In this document: in pieces, positions 56,594-64,000 of the stretch
How positions within the stretch are numbered: position 1 is the first letter of the stretch
Layout: each line of letters begins with the position of its first letter
Origin: Vibrio cholerae
GTDB taxonomy: Bacteria; Actinomycetota; Actinomycetes; Actinomycetales; Micrococcaceae
Direction: 5' to 3'
NCBI GenBank assembly: GCA_009728235.1
Contig: WNZI01000002.1
Coordinates: 124,001-188,000, forward strand
DNA length: 64,000 nucleotides
Translations under genes and position numbers: made by a program
The notes under the pieces: generated by a model
What the model was told of the DNA's origin: nothing
Databases searched by the model: none
What the model saw: only the letters and a program-made list of their open reading frames with translations

Positions 56594-57316
56594 TCAGGCG
56601 CCGCTGGGGTGCTGCGTCATGGTCCCGGGCACCGGGAGCGCGTCCGACAGGAGCTTCCAGGTCTCGGCAGCGGCCGCCTGCTCGGCTTCCTTCTTGGAGT
56701 GGCCGCACCCGGACCCGTACTCCACCCCGCCGATCACGAGGCGGGCGGTGAAGGTGCGGTCGTGGTCCGGGCCGGTCCCCTCGACCTGGTAGTCGATCAG
56801 GCCGAGACGGCGGCCTGCGGCGGTCTCCTGGATCCGCGTCTTCCAGTCGGTACCCTCGCCGAGGACCGCGGAGTCCCGGAGCAGAGGGCTGATGAGCCTC
56901 ATGACCATCGCCCTGGCGGTCTCGATGCCGTGACTGAGGTACGCAGCCCCGATCACGGCCTCCATGGTGTCGGCGAGGATGGAGGCCTTGTCCCGTCCGT
57001 TGGTGAGCTTCTCGCCCTGGCCCAGCAGCACGTAGCTTCCCAGATCGAGGGTGCGGGCCACCCCCGCGAGGGCCTTCGTGCTGACGACCGCGGATCGCCG
57101 CTTGGCGAGCTCGCCCTCCGACAGCGACGGGTTGTCCCGGTAGAGGGCATCGGTCACCGACAGACCGAGCACCGAGTCGCCGAGGAACTCGAGCCGCTCG
57201 TTGGTCGGGATCCCGCCCTGCTCGTAGGCGTAGGAGCGGTGCGTCAGGGCAAGACGAAGCGTCTCGGTGTCGATATCGACACCGAGACGCTTGGTGAGTT
57301 CTGCTGTGTTCTTCAC
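56594..57316 (-). CDS. rnc: Ribonuclease III
   Basis: Cuts double-stranded RNA, including rRNA precursors. The 240-aa protein has the signature NERLEFLGDSVLGL with catalytic Glu/Asp, the downstream DTMEAVIGA block, and a C-terminal dsRNA-binding domain (DWKTRIQETAAGRR, GCGHSKKEAEQAAA). The GTG at 57316 (VKNTAELTKRLG) is favoured; the longer frame to 57382 extends into rpmF spacing. In the set DUF177-rpmF-rnc-mutM. Confidence 0.95.
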   Translation of the reverse strand: MKNTAELTKRLGVDIDTETLRLALTHRSYAYEQGGIPTNERLEFLGDSVLGLSVTDALYRDNPSLSEGELAKRRSAVVSTKALAGVARTLDLGSYVLLGQGEKLTNGRDKASILADTMEAVIGAAYLSHGIETARAMVMRLISPLLRDSAVLGEGTDWKTRIQETAAGRRLGLIDYQVEGTGPDHDRTFTARLVIGGVEYGSGCGHSKKEAEQAAAAETWKLLSDALPVPGTMTQHPSGA

Positions 57317-57389
57317 GACCGCATCAGCTGATCCAGCATCGGGCGCTACCCGCCGTGGCAGCACGGCTGCGGCGGGTCGCACTCCGGTG

Positions 57390-57593
57390 TCAGACGTCGG
57401 CTACCTTGCGGCCCTTGTACTCGAGGAACAGCGGCGTGCCGGCCGAGTCGGTGACGACCTTCGCCTGGTGGGCGAGGCTGTAGGTGACGCGACCGTTCTC
57501 GAGGGTCTTGACCAGCTTGGGCGCGGTGGCCTTCCACTGGGACCGGCGTGCGCGGGTATTCGCGCGGGACATCTTCCGCTTCGGGACTGCCAC
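57390..57593 (-). CDS. rpmF: 50S ribosomal protein L32
   Basis: A 67-aa ribosomal protein starting [21 protein letters not shown]. It lacks the zinc-binding Cys pairs of the C+ form, so it is the C-minus type. Located between DUF177 and rnc, the classical order. The ATG immediately follows the DUF177 stop (57596). Confidence 0.97.
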   Translation of the reverse strand: MAVPKRKMSRANTRARRSQWKATAPKLVKTLENGRVTYSLAHQAKVVTDSAGTPLFLEYKGRKVADV

Positions 57594-57595
57594 GG

Positions 57596-58186
57596 CTAAC
57601 TCTCTTCTCTCTCGTCTGACTCTGACTTGGTTGCCGCGTCGTTCTCAGCGGCGGTGCCGGTCAACCCGGCGAGGGCTGACCAGCGAGGATCCAGGACTTC
57701 ATGGTGGTGGTCCGGATCGTCATTGAGCTGTGCTCCACATTCGGAACACAGCCCCTTGCAATCCTCCCGGCACACCGGCTGGAATGGCAGCGATGTGACT
57801 ACCGCATCCCTCAGCACGGGCTCCAGATCGACCGCATCATTCTCCACCCGGTGCTGTTCTTCTTCCTCTTCCACCGACAGCGACTCGGAGTCGCTGTAGA
57901 AGAAGAGCTCCTGGATGTCCACCTCGCGGTCGAACCGCAGTGGCTCCAGGCAGCGGCCGCACTCGCCGGTTACCTCGACGTACGCCGTTCCCGATACCAG
58001 GATTCCCTCGTGCACCGATTCGAACCGCAGGTCGAGTTCCATGTCGGAACCCTCCCGCACCCCGATCAGCACCACGCCGAAGTCCTTGGGTACCGGTACA
58101 TGTTCTTCGACTGTCCGCATGCTTCCCGGACTGCGTCCGAGATCCTTGACACTGAATGTCAAAGGCGAACTGAGATCGCTTTTAAT
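57596..58186 (-). CDS. DUF177 family protein (YceD-like)
   Basis: A roughly 196-aa protein linked to rRNA/ribosome assembly by genetic context, always beside rpmF. Family blocks: [35 protein letters not shown], the Cys motif [10 protein letters not shown], and [20 protein letters not shown]. The start is a problem: behind AGGAG the first codon at normal spacing is ATT (58186), the next upstream start is GTG at 58273, which lies ahead of the promoter, and the next ATG (Met in GSM) would delete conserved residues. ATT is a rare start codon; an indel here is possible. Confidence 0.85.
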   Translation of the reverse strand: MKSDLSSPLTFSVKDLGRSPGSMRTVEEHVPVPKDFGVVLIGVREGSDMELDLRFESVHEGILVSGTAYVEVTGECGRCLEPLRFDREVDIQELFFYSDSESLSVEEEEEQHRVENDAVDLEPVLRDAVVTSLPFQPVCREDCKGLCSECGAQLNDDPDHHHEVLDPRWSALAGLTGTAAENDAATKSESDEREES

Positions 58187-58218
58187 GGTGACTCCTGTAG
58201 AACATATGACCGACGTAC

Positions 58219-58248
58219 CATCTAGCCTGATCAGGCGGGCAGGCCCAA
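58219..58248 (-). promoter_or_regulatory. Promoter for DUF177-rpmF-rnc-mutM
   Basis: Minus-strand TTGGGC (58248-58243) and TAGATG (58224-58219) are 18 bp apart. The start falls near 58212, giving a leader of about 25 nt before the ATT at 58186 with AGGAG, which argues against the GTG at 58273. Confidence 0.5.
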
Positions 58249-58306
58249 AACACCGTACCGTCGACGCCCCCACGGCCCATCGGATGGCCGTCCCGACGGG
58301 CCGGGG

Positions 58307-58780
58307 TCACGCCCTCGGCCGAAGCCTCTCCAGGACGGACGCCGGCACGAAGGGACGGATGTCGCCGCCGAGCGATGCGACCTCCTTGAGCAGGGTCGAG
58401 GAGACGTGCGAGAAGTCGGTTCCCGTCGGCAGGAAGACCGTCTCGACACCCGCCAGGTGCCGGTTCATGGTGGCCATGGGGAGCTCGTAGTCGAGATCGA
58501 GCCCGGACCGGAGGCCCTTGACGAGTGCCTCGGCGCCGTGGTCACGGCAGAAGTCCGCAAGGAGACCCGATTCCATGGGCAGCACCGTCACGTTGGGAAG
58601 GTGCGAAAGACTCCCGGCGCAGAAGGTCATGCGCTCATCGAGGTCGAACATGTACTTCTTGGCGGGGTTCGTCGAGACCGCGACGATCACCTCGTCGAAC
58701 AGGTGCGCGGCGCGCGTGATGACGTCCACGTGCCCGTTGTGGACGGGGTCGAACGATCCGGGGCAGACTGCGCGGCTCAT
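58307..58780 (-). CDS. coaD: Phosphopantetheine adenylyltransferase
   Basis: Fourth step in coenzyme A synthesis. The 157-aa protein starts MSRAVCPGSFDPVHNGHVDVI, with the nucleotidyltransferase motif HNGH at 14-17, KGLRSGLDLDYE and the late FSHVSST block. The ATG at 58780 is chosen; the longer frame has no family support. CoA also supplies the 4'-phosphopantetheine arm of AcpP. It is the upstream neighbour of the DUF177 set on the same strand. Usually it lies next to rsmD, which here sits at 62.6 kb with four plus-strand genes between. Confidence 0.95.
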   Translation of the reverse strand: MSRAVCPGSFDPVHNGHVDVITRAAHLFDEVIVAVSTNPAKKYMFDLDERMTFCAGSLSHLPNVTVLPMESGLLADFCRDHGAEALVKGLRSGLDLDYELPMATMNRHLAGVETVFLPTGTDFSHVSSTLLKEVASLGGDIRPFVPASVLERLRPRA

Positions 58781-58847
58781 GCGCCAACCGTATCCAAGAT
58801 CTCGCGCAACAGGTCGTCCCGGCAGCGGGAACGGCAATACTGGTGTC

Positions 58848-60079
58848 ATGACGACACACGCGCAGGTGCCCCCCACCGTCGGTGGAACAGCGCCGTGGGC
58901 CAGGGCGGCGAACGGTGCGAATCTCCTCGGCGACGACGGCCGGCTCGGCCTCACGATCTTCGAGGAGGTCACGGCCCTCGCCCAGCAGCACTCCGCCGTC
59001 AATCTCGGGCAGGGATTCCCGGACGAGGACGGACCACGGGAGATCCTCGACGCCGCCCGCGCTGCCATCGCAGGCGGGGCGAACCAGTACGCGCCCGGTC
59101 AGGGACTGCCCGTCCTGCGCGAGGCGGTCGCCGCGCACCAGGAGCGGTTCTACGGCCTGCAGCTCGATCCACGGACCGACATCATCGTCTGCACGGGCGC
59201 CACGGAAGCGATAGCCGCGGCGATCCTCGCGTTCGCCGGGCCCGGCGACGAGGTACTCACCTTCGAACCCTTCTACGACTCCTACGGAGCCGTCATCGGT
59301 CTCGCCGGTGCGACGCACACCACCGCCCCGTTGCTCGCCCCCGATTTCCAGCCGGACCCGGCCGACCTCGAGGCCGCCTTCAGCGAGCGCACGAGGATCG
59401 TGGTCGTGAACAATCCGCACAATCCGACGGGTAGCGTCTTCGGGCGGGAGGCCCTCGAACTCATCGTGCAGCTGGCTGAACGCCACGGGGCGATCATCGT
59501 GACGGATGAGGTGTACGAGCACCTCACGTTCGGGAACGGGTACGTGCCCATCGCGTCGCTGCCCGGCGCGCCGGCCGCACCCTGTCGATCTCCTCCGCGG
59601 GGAAGACGTTCTCGGTGACCGGCTGGAAGGTCGGGTGGCTCAGCGGTCCGGCCGAGCTGGTCGCCCAGGTGCGCACTGTCAAGACGTTCCTCACCTACAC
59701 CTCCGGAACTCCCTTCCAGGGAGCAGTCGCCCTGGGCCTCGGGCTACCCGACGAGTTCTTCTCCTCCACCGCAGCGACCCTCCTGACGAAGCGCGACCTC
59801 CTCGGTGAGGGACTCCGAGCGGCAGGTTTCGAGGTCTTCGAACCGGAGGGGACCTTCTTCACGATGGTGGATGCCGCGCCACTCGGCATCGACGACGCGA
59901 CGGAGCTCGCGAGACGACTGCCGGCGCTGATCGGCGTCGCCGCGATACCGGTGGCGATGTTCTGCCATGAGGAAGGCGCGATGCGCAATCGCTCCCTGCT
60001 GCGCTTCGCCTTCTGCAAGAAGTTCGACGTGATCGAGGAGGGCGCGCGCCGCCTCGGCACCCTGAGGGAGCGGCTGTGA
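58848..60079 (+). CDS. PLP-dependent class I/II aminotransferase (frameshifted in this sequence)
   Basis: Fold-type I aminotransferase, DapC/kynurenine-aminotransferase-like by general appearance; substrate not certain. N-terminal blocks are VNLGQGFPDEDGP and NQYAPGQGLPVLREAV; NNPHNPTGSVF and TDEVYEHLTF follow. The frame then breaks: ASLPGAPAAPCRSPP stops at 59618, but GRTLSISSAGKTFSVTGWKVGW with the PLP Lys in SAGKTF is expected and continues in another frame. One base is missing near 59571. The remainder MTGWKVGWLSG to the end is intact. Start ATG 58848. The TGA overlaps the next gene's GTG. Confidence 0.88.
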
Positions 60080-60894
60080 GCTCCGGGCGCGAACCCTCGC
60101 CGGGCTCCGACGTCGAGGTACCCACGCGCTGGCTGTCCGGCGCAGGTGCGTATGCGGAGATCGACGAGGACGCCTACATCGAGGGCGCCCTGATCCTCAG
60201 CATCGGCGGTGCCCAGCAGTCCCACGTGGATGTGCGACACCCGGACCGGGTGTTCTACGAGTACCTCCAGCGCATCGCCCACGTCATCGATCTCCTGGGC
60301 GAGCCGGGTGCTCCCCTGCGTGTCCTGCACCTCGGCGCCGGGGCCCTCACCCTCGTGAGATACGTGCAGGCAACGCGTCCCGGGTCTCCCCAGGTCGCCG
60401 TCGACACCGAGCGGGATCTGATCGATTTCGTCCTCGAGGAGATGCCGCTGGCCGGGGGAACCGCCTGCGAGATCATCATCGGTGATGCCGCCGATGCCGT
60501 CCTCGAACACCCCGATGCCGCCTTCGACGTCGTCGTGCTGGACATCTTCGCCGGGGACGACGCACCCGCCCACCTGACCTCGTCCGACCTCGCTGCGCAT
60601 CTCCTGCGGATCTGCTCCCGTGACGGCGTGGTCCTGGTGAATGTCGGCGATGACCCTCCCCTGACGTTCGCACGGGCACAGAGCCGGCAGCTCGCGGCTG
60701 TGGCACCGGGAACGGCCGTTCTGACGGAGGCGGGCATGGTCTCCGGCGAACGGCCCGGCAACGTGATCATCGCGGCGCGTCGGGGGCCCTGGCCCGAGGA
60801 ATGGACGGAAGCGCTGCTCACCGCCGGGCCGCACCCGGCCGCCGTCCTCACCGGCTCCCGGCGCATCGCCTTCGAGCAGGCGGACGCTCTCTAG
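60076..60894 (+). CDS. Spermidine synthase-like SAM-fold protein
   Basis: A 272-aa protein with a Rossmann fold of the SpeE/spermidine synthase-like methyltransferase superfamily: VLHLGAGALTLVRYVQ, then IIIGDAADAVLEH and VVLDIFAGDDAPAHLT where spermidine synthases have the catalytic Asp. It has no TM segments, unlike the fused MFS/synthase members. Many such actinobacterial homologues are not proven polyamine enzymes. The GTG start overlaps the aminotransferase stop (GTGA), so the two are probably a unit. Confidence 0.82.
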   Translation: MSSGREPSPGSDVEVPTRWLSGAGAYAEIDEDAYIEGALILSIGGAQQSHVDVRHPDRVFYEYLQRIAHVIDLLGEPGAPLRVLHLGAGALTLVRYVQATRPGSPQVAVDTERDLIDFVLEEMPLAGGTACEIIIGDAADAVLEHPDAAFDVVVLDIFAGDDAPAHLTSSDLAAHLLRICSRDGVVLVNVGDDPPLTFARAQSRQLAAVAPGTAVLTEAGMVSGERPGNVIIAARRGPWPEEWTEALLTAGPHPAAVLTGSRRIAFEQADAL

Positions 60895-61079
60895 CCGCGG
60901 TTCTGCCCGCCCGACGAGGTACTGCTCCCGCGGGACGAGACGTGCGGGACCAGGCTCGCCGTTGCTGGACGGCCCAGCCGGCCCATCCGGGGGTCCGTGC
61001 CGGACGAAGTACGAGAAGGGCACGGTTGTACGCTGGTGAAGCGGAACCACCGCACGACGTCAAGGGGAAGGGGCGCGCA

Positions 61080-61679
61080 GTGACTGCATCGGCACTCCCC
61101 TATGCACGGTCCGTTCTGCTCGTCTCGCTGATCCTCTCCGTCTCCGCGACATCCCATGTGCTGGCCGCCGGGCACCTCCCCGCCGTCGGCGTGATGGTGC
61201 TGTTCGGAGTCCTCCTCCTTCTTCCGACGCTGCTGCTGGCTCGGCGGGTTCTCACGCTGCGGTCGGCACTCGGGGCGATGGGCGCCGGCCAGGTGCTGCT
61301 GCACCACCTCTTCGCCATGACTGCCGTGCCCGCCGTCTGTCGGACCTCCTCTGCCATGCCGGACCATCACGCGGCGTTCGAACTGGCCTGCGCACCGACG
61401 ACGACCGAGCAGATGAACGCGGGTAGTGGACCTGCGATGATCCTCTTCCATGGTGTGGCGACCGTCCTGCTGGCCGTCGCGGTTGCCCGCTGCGACGCGG
61501 CCCTCGAGTTCCTGCGGGCGTGGCTGCGGCCGCTGCTCGCGATGCCTACGCTTCCACCCCCGGCCTCTGCGCCGCCACGTGAGGCACCGGACGCCCCCAC
61601 GCCGGTCGCTCCGCTGTCGGTGCACGCGGCCGTGCCCACGCTGCGGGGACCGCCAGCGCTGGTCCTGTCCCCGGCCTGA
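61080..61679 (+). CDS. Membrane protein of unknown function beside YcnI
   Basis: The GTG at 61080 follows an AAGGGGAAGGGG purine run. The 199-aa product has four or so hydrophobic segments (SVLLVSLILSVSATSHVLAA, VGVMVLFGVLLLLPTLLLA, ALGAMGAGQVLLHHLFAM, MILFHGVATVLLAVAVA) and a Pro/Ala-rich C-terminal tail. His and Met residues occur near the segments (HLFAMTA, PDHHA). No family is recognised for certain. It lies directly before the YcnI gene, so a copper role is possible, but only by context. Confidence 0.72.
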   Translation: MTASALPYARSVLLVSLILSVSATSHVLAAGHLPAVGVMVLFGVLLLLPTLLLARRVLTLRSALGAMGAGQVLLHHLFAMTAVPAVCRTSSAMPDHHAAFELACAPTTTEQMNAGSGPAMILFHGVATVLLAVAVARCDAALEFLRAWLRPLLAMPTLPPPASAPPREAPDAPTPVAPLSVHAAVPTLRGPPALVLSPA

Positions 61680-61828
61680 ACCGTACGTCTCCCTCGCGCA
61701 GCGTCCCCCGGCGGACCCTTCGCCGAGGCTGAACGGGGCGGAGGACGATTCGATCAGCCAGTCCAGCATCCGCTGCTCCATGTCCCCGCATCCCTGCGGC
61801 TGGAGCGCATTCTTCGAAAGGCAGTTCC

Positions 61829-62584
61829 ATGACCAGTTCCACCTCCAGGCGTGCCCTGACCACCGGCGCCGTCGCCCTGACCACCGCGGGGCTGATGGGC
61901 CTCGGCCTCGGCGCCGCCAGCGCCCATGTCACCGTCGCACCGGCCTCGACCACGGAGGACGGCTACTCCCAGCTCACCTTCAGCGTGCCGAACGAGTCCG
62001 AGACGGCGGCCACCAACAAGCTCGAGGTGACGCTGCCCACGGAGCAGCCCTTCACCTCCGTCCGCGTCAGGCCGATGGAGGGGTGGACGGCCGAGGTCAT
62101 CACCGGCGCCCTTCCGGAACCGGTCACGACAGCCGACGGAGCAACCCTCACCGAGGGACCCCTCTCCGTCGTCTGGACCGCTGACGCCGGGTCGGAGATC
62201 TCACAGCAGGAGTACCAGACCTTCTCGATCTCCGTCGGGCGCCTGCCCGAGGCCGGGTCCACGGTGATGCTGCCGGCAACGCAGTCCTACACGGACGGCG
62301 AGGTCGTCGGATGGGACGAGGAGACCGTCGAGGGCGCGGAGGAGCCGGACAAGCCCGCGCCGTCGTTCGTCACCACAGCCGCGGTCGAGGGCGAAGGCGG
62401 GCACGGCGGAGCCCACGGATCCGCGGACACCGCGGAGACCGCGGAAGCGATCGACGCGGAGCAGACCGCGTCGAGCACGGAGACGGGCTCGACGTCAGCG
62501 GTCGGCTGGGCTGGTCTGGTCGCCGGCCTGCTCGGACTCGCCGCCGGAGTTACTGCCCTGCTGAGGACGCGCCGGGCGGCGTAG
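61829..62584 (+). CDS. YcnI family copper-binding protein (DUF1775)
   Basis: Extracytoplasmic Cu(II)-binding protein. The 251-aa precursor has a signal peptide ending GAASA, so the mature chain starts HVTVAPAST; the N-terminal His binds copper in YcnI. Conserved blocks are LTFSVPNES, LEVTLPTEQPF and WTAEV. A His/Gly/Asp-rich linker (GEGGHGGAHGSADT) and a C-terminal TM segment with RRAA anchor it. YcnI genes usually sit with copper-import membrane proteins, which supports the role of the gene before it. A terminator follows. Confidence 0.93.
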   Translation: MTSSTSRRALTTGAVALTTAGLMGLGLGAASAHVTVAPASTTEDGYSQLTFSVPNESETAATNKLEVTLPTEQPFTSVRVRPMEGWTAEVITGALPEPVTTADGATLTEGPLSVVWTADAGSEISQQEYQTFSISVGRLPEAGSTVMLPATQSYTDGEVVGWDEETVEGAEEPDKPAPSFVTTAAVEGEGGHGGAHGSADTAETAEAIDAEQTASSTETGSTSAVGWAGLVAGLLGLAAGVTALLRTRRAA

Positions 62585-62599
62585 CTCCCCTGCGAAACC

Positions 62600-62633
62600 G
62601 GCGCGGCGCCGGAGTGCGAATCGGCGCCGCGCC
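62600..62633. terminator. Terminator between ycnI and rsmD
   Basis: GGCGCGGCGCC pairs perfectly with GGCGCCGCGCC around a 12-base loop, between convergent genes. Confidence 0.75.
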
Positions 62634-62635
62634 CC

Positions 62636-63220
62636 TCACTCGGAAGCGGGAGCTCCTGCGGGCTCCAGGAACCACAGGCGGGTCTCACCGTATTTGCGGT
62701 CGGAGAACCGCTCGAGGCCGGCGGGCCAGGCAGGCTCCGGCGACCTCGCCGAGCGCTCCACCACGACGACGGCGCCCTCTGCCAGCCTCGATTCGAGCGC
62801 TGCCAGCACGGCGATGACGCCGTCCGCGTCGACGGTGTACGGCGGATCCATCAGGACGAGGTCCCACTGCAGTTCCGGGGCGACGCGCTCGAGGTAGGTC
62901 TCCACCTTGGCCCGGTGGACCCGCACCGCGGTCCAGCCGAGCACCCGATTGACCAGGTCGGCGTTGCGCTGGGCCACCACTGCGGCTCGTTCGGCCGACT
63001 CGACCAGATCGACCGTGGCCGCTCCCCGACTGGCGCTCTCCACACCGAGCGATCCGGACCCGGCGTAGAGGTCCAGGACGTGTGCCCCGTGCAGCACGTT
63101 GTAGGACTCGAGGCGCGAGAACAGCGCCTCCTTCACCCGATCGGTGGTCGGTCGGGTCCCGTTGCCTTCGACGCTGGCGAGGGTCGAGCCTCCCGCGGCT
63201 CCGGCGATGATTCGCGTCAT
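62636..63220 (-). CDS. rsmD: 16S rRNA (guanine966-N2)-methyltransferase RsmD
   Basis: A 194-aa SAM methyltransferase that starts MTRIIAGAAGG. Motif I is VLDLYAGSGSLGVESASRGA and motif IV the catalytic LMDPPYTVD, and it opens with the RsmD signature RPTTDRVKEALFSRL. The ATG at 63220 is favoured over the one 8 codons upstream. Transcribed leftward; usually beside coaD. Confidence 0.94.
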   Translation of the reverse strand: MTRIIAGAAGGSTLASVEGNGTRPTTDRVKEALFSRLESYNVLHGAHVLDLYAGSGSLGVESASRGAATVDLVESAERAAVVAQRNADLVNRVLGWTAVRVHRAKVETYLERVAPELQWDLVLMDPPYTVDADGVIAVLAALESRLAEGAVVVVERSARSPEPAWPAGLERFSDRKYGETRLWFLEPAGAPASE

Positions 63221-63264
63221 TCTCCCGACTCTATCCCTCGGCACGCCTCCACCGCAGGTCGGTC

Positions 63265-64000
63265 CTACAGTGCATAGATGAGGGCATCCTGATGACGGAC
63301 ACCGAGGAAGACCTCCGTTCCCGGCGTGATGCCGAGCTCGACGACGTCGGCCGGCATCACGTCGGCGGCCAGACCCGCCGCCGAGACGCGCACGAGGTCG
63401 CCGTGGTGCTCGACGTCGTCGACGACCGCCCTGATCCAGCTCCAGCCCGGTTCGTGTCCGGCCGTTCGTCCCACCGCGACACCGGTGGGAGAACGGCCAG
63501 GCCGAGCCGCTGCCCCTCGGGCCGGACCTGCCCGAACGGGACGTCCAGGCCGTTGCCCCCGCGGAACCCGGATGGGGTCCGCTCCCCCGTCACCAGGTTC
63601 AGCCCCGCCAGCCGGGCGCCGAAGGCTGTGACGGGACGCGTGAGGACCTCCCTCGTGGGTCCGGCCTCCGCGATCCTCCCGGCCTCGAGGATGAGGACCT
63701 GGTCCGCGAGCAGCAGGGCATCGAGCGGTCGTGCGTCACGATGATCGCGGAACGGTCCGCCAGGACGGTCCGCAGGAGGGTCCGCAGGGCCGGTGCCACC
63801 GTGACGTCGAGGGCGGCCAGAGGCTCGTCCAGCAGCAGCAGGGACGGATCCGCGGCCAGTGCGCGCGCGACCGCGACGCGCTGCGCCTGCCCGCCCGAGA
63901 GTTCGGCGGGTCGGCGGGGTGCGAGGTCGGGCACTCCGACGCGATCCAGCCAGGTCCGGGCCGTGGAACGGGCGCGCGTCCTGCCCTGTCCGCGGCTCCG
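63265..64000 (-). CDS. modC: Molybdate ABC transporter ATP-binding protein, C-terminal part (two frameshifts in this sequence)
   Basis: The gene runs off the right edge. Visible parts: ABC signature [16 protein letters not shown], Walker [13 protein letters not shown] and the H-loop in IIVTHD, then a TOBE domain at the C-terminus ([19 protein letters not shown]). The assignment to molybdate rests on the TOBE domain and general shape and is not certain; sulfate or other ModC/CysA types are possible. Two breaks: near 63735, where [20 protein letters not shown] is expected but THDRSMPCC is read (one base missing), and near 63468 before the TOBE part. The Walker A is beyond the window. Confidence 0.75.

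Overview
The window is chromosomal DNA of a high-GC actinobacterium. It most resembles Micrococcaceae (Arthrobacter and relatives). The reasons are an actinobacterial FAS II operon headed by a FasR/PucR-type regulator, AceE-type pyruvate dehydrogenase, several actinobacterial families (DUF3052, DUF3145, DUF2469), a fused OleBC olefin-synthesis protein as in Micrococcus/Arthrobacter, frequent GTG starts, and many 1-4 nt overlaps between stop and start codons. Nearly everything is housekeeping. No phage, transposon or CRISPR array is visible.

Layout. 0.05-5 kb: peptide deformylase, an MFS exporter, RNase P RNA (minus strand), yaaA. 3.8-6.5 kb: a conserved Nif3 / coiled-coil zinc-ribbon / RNase HI operon in which the RNase HI carries a C-terminal VOC domain. 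6.6-12 kb: msrA, the cysteine pair cysK-cysE, gnd, rlmN and tRNA-Val(TAC). 12-15 kb: a secreted Pro-rich protein, a sirtuin, AhpE-like peroxiredoxin, DUF3052. 15.2-23.9 kb: aceE, the FasR-like regulator and fabD-fabH-acpP-fabF, with DUF3145 convergent. 24-35 kb: a long leftward series xerC, MGMT, dprA, comM, yraN, DUF2469, rnhB, two signal peptidases in one frame, rplS, trmD, rimM, khpA, rpsP. 35-50 kb: a VOC protein, a hydrolase/amidohydrolase, ffh, zwf, glnK-amt, ftsY, an MFS gene and smc. 49.7-54.4 kb: oleA-oleBC-oleD. 54.5-58.8 kb: a LysM-NlpC/P60 hydrolase under a c-di-AMP riboswitch, then mutM, rnc, rpmF, DUF177 and coaD. 58.8-64 kb: an aminotransferase, a spermidine-synthase-like protein, a membrane protein plus YcnI copper protein, rsmD and the C-terminal part of modC.

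How it fits together. aceE makes acetyl-CoA beside the fatty-acid synthase genes. FAS II supplies the acyl chains that OleA condenses head-to-head, and OleBC and OleD complete the long-chain olefin. gnd and zwf supply NADPH. The smc/ftsY/ffh/rpsP/trmD/rplS/lepB/rnhB/comM/dprA block is the usual actinobacterial order, with the ole genes and the NlpC/P60 gene lying between mutM and smc.

Regulatory DNA that can be read directly includes the c-di-AMP riboswitch, a three-half-site GlnR-like box before amt-glnK, matching inverted repeats before fasR and fabD, and several terminators.

Caveat on sequence quality. At least seven core genes are broken by small indels, nearly all best explained by one missing base: nif3, aceE, fabF, rimM, smc (twice), an aminotransferase and modC (twice). 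Two further ORFs look like neighbouring genes run together. Essential genes are hit, so uncorrected sequencing or assembly errors are the most likely cause, and single-residue oddities such as the missing MGMT cysteine should be read in that light.
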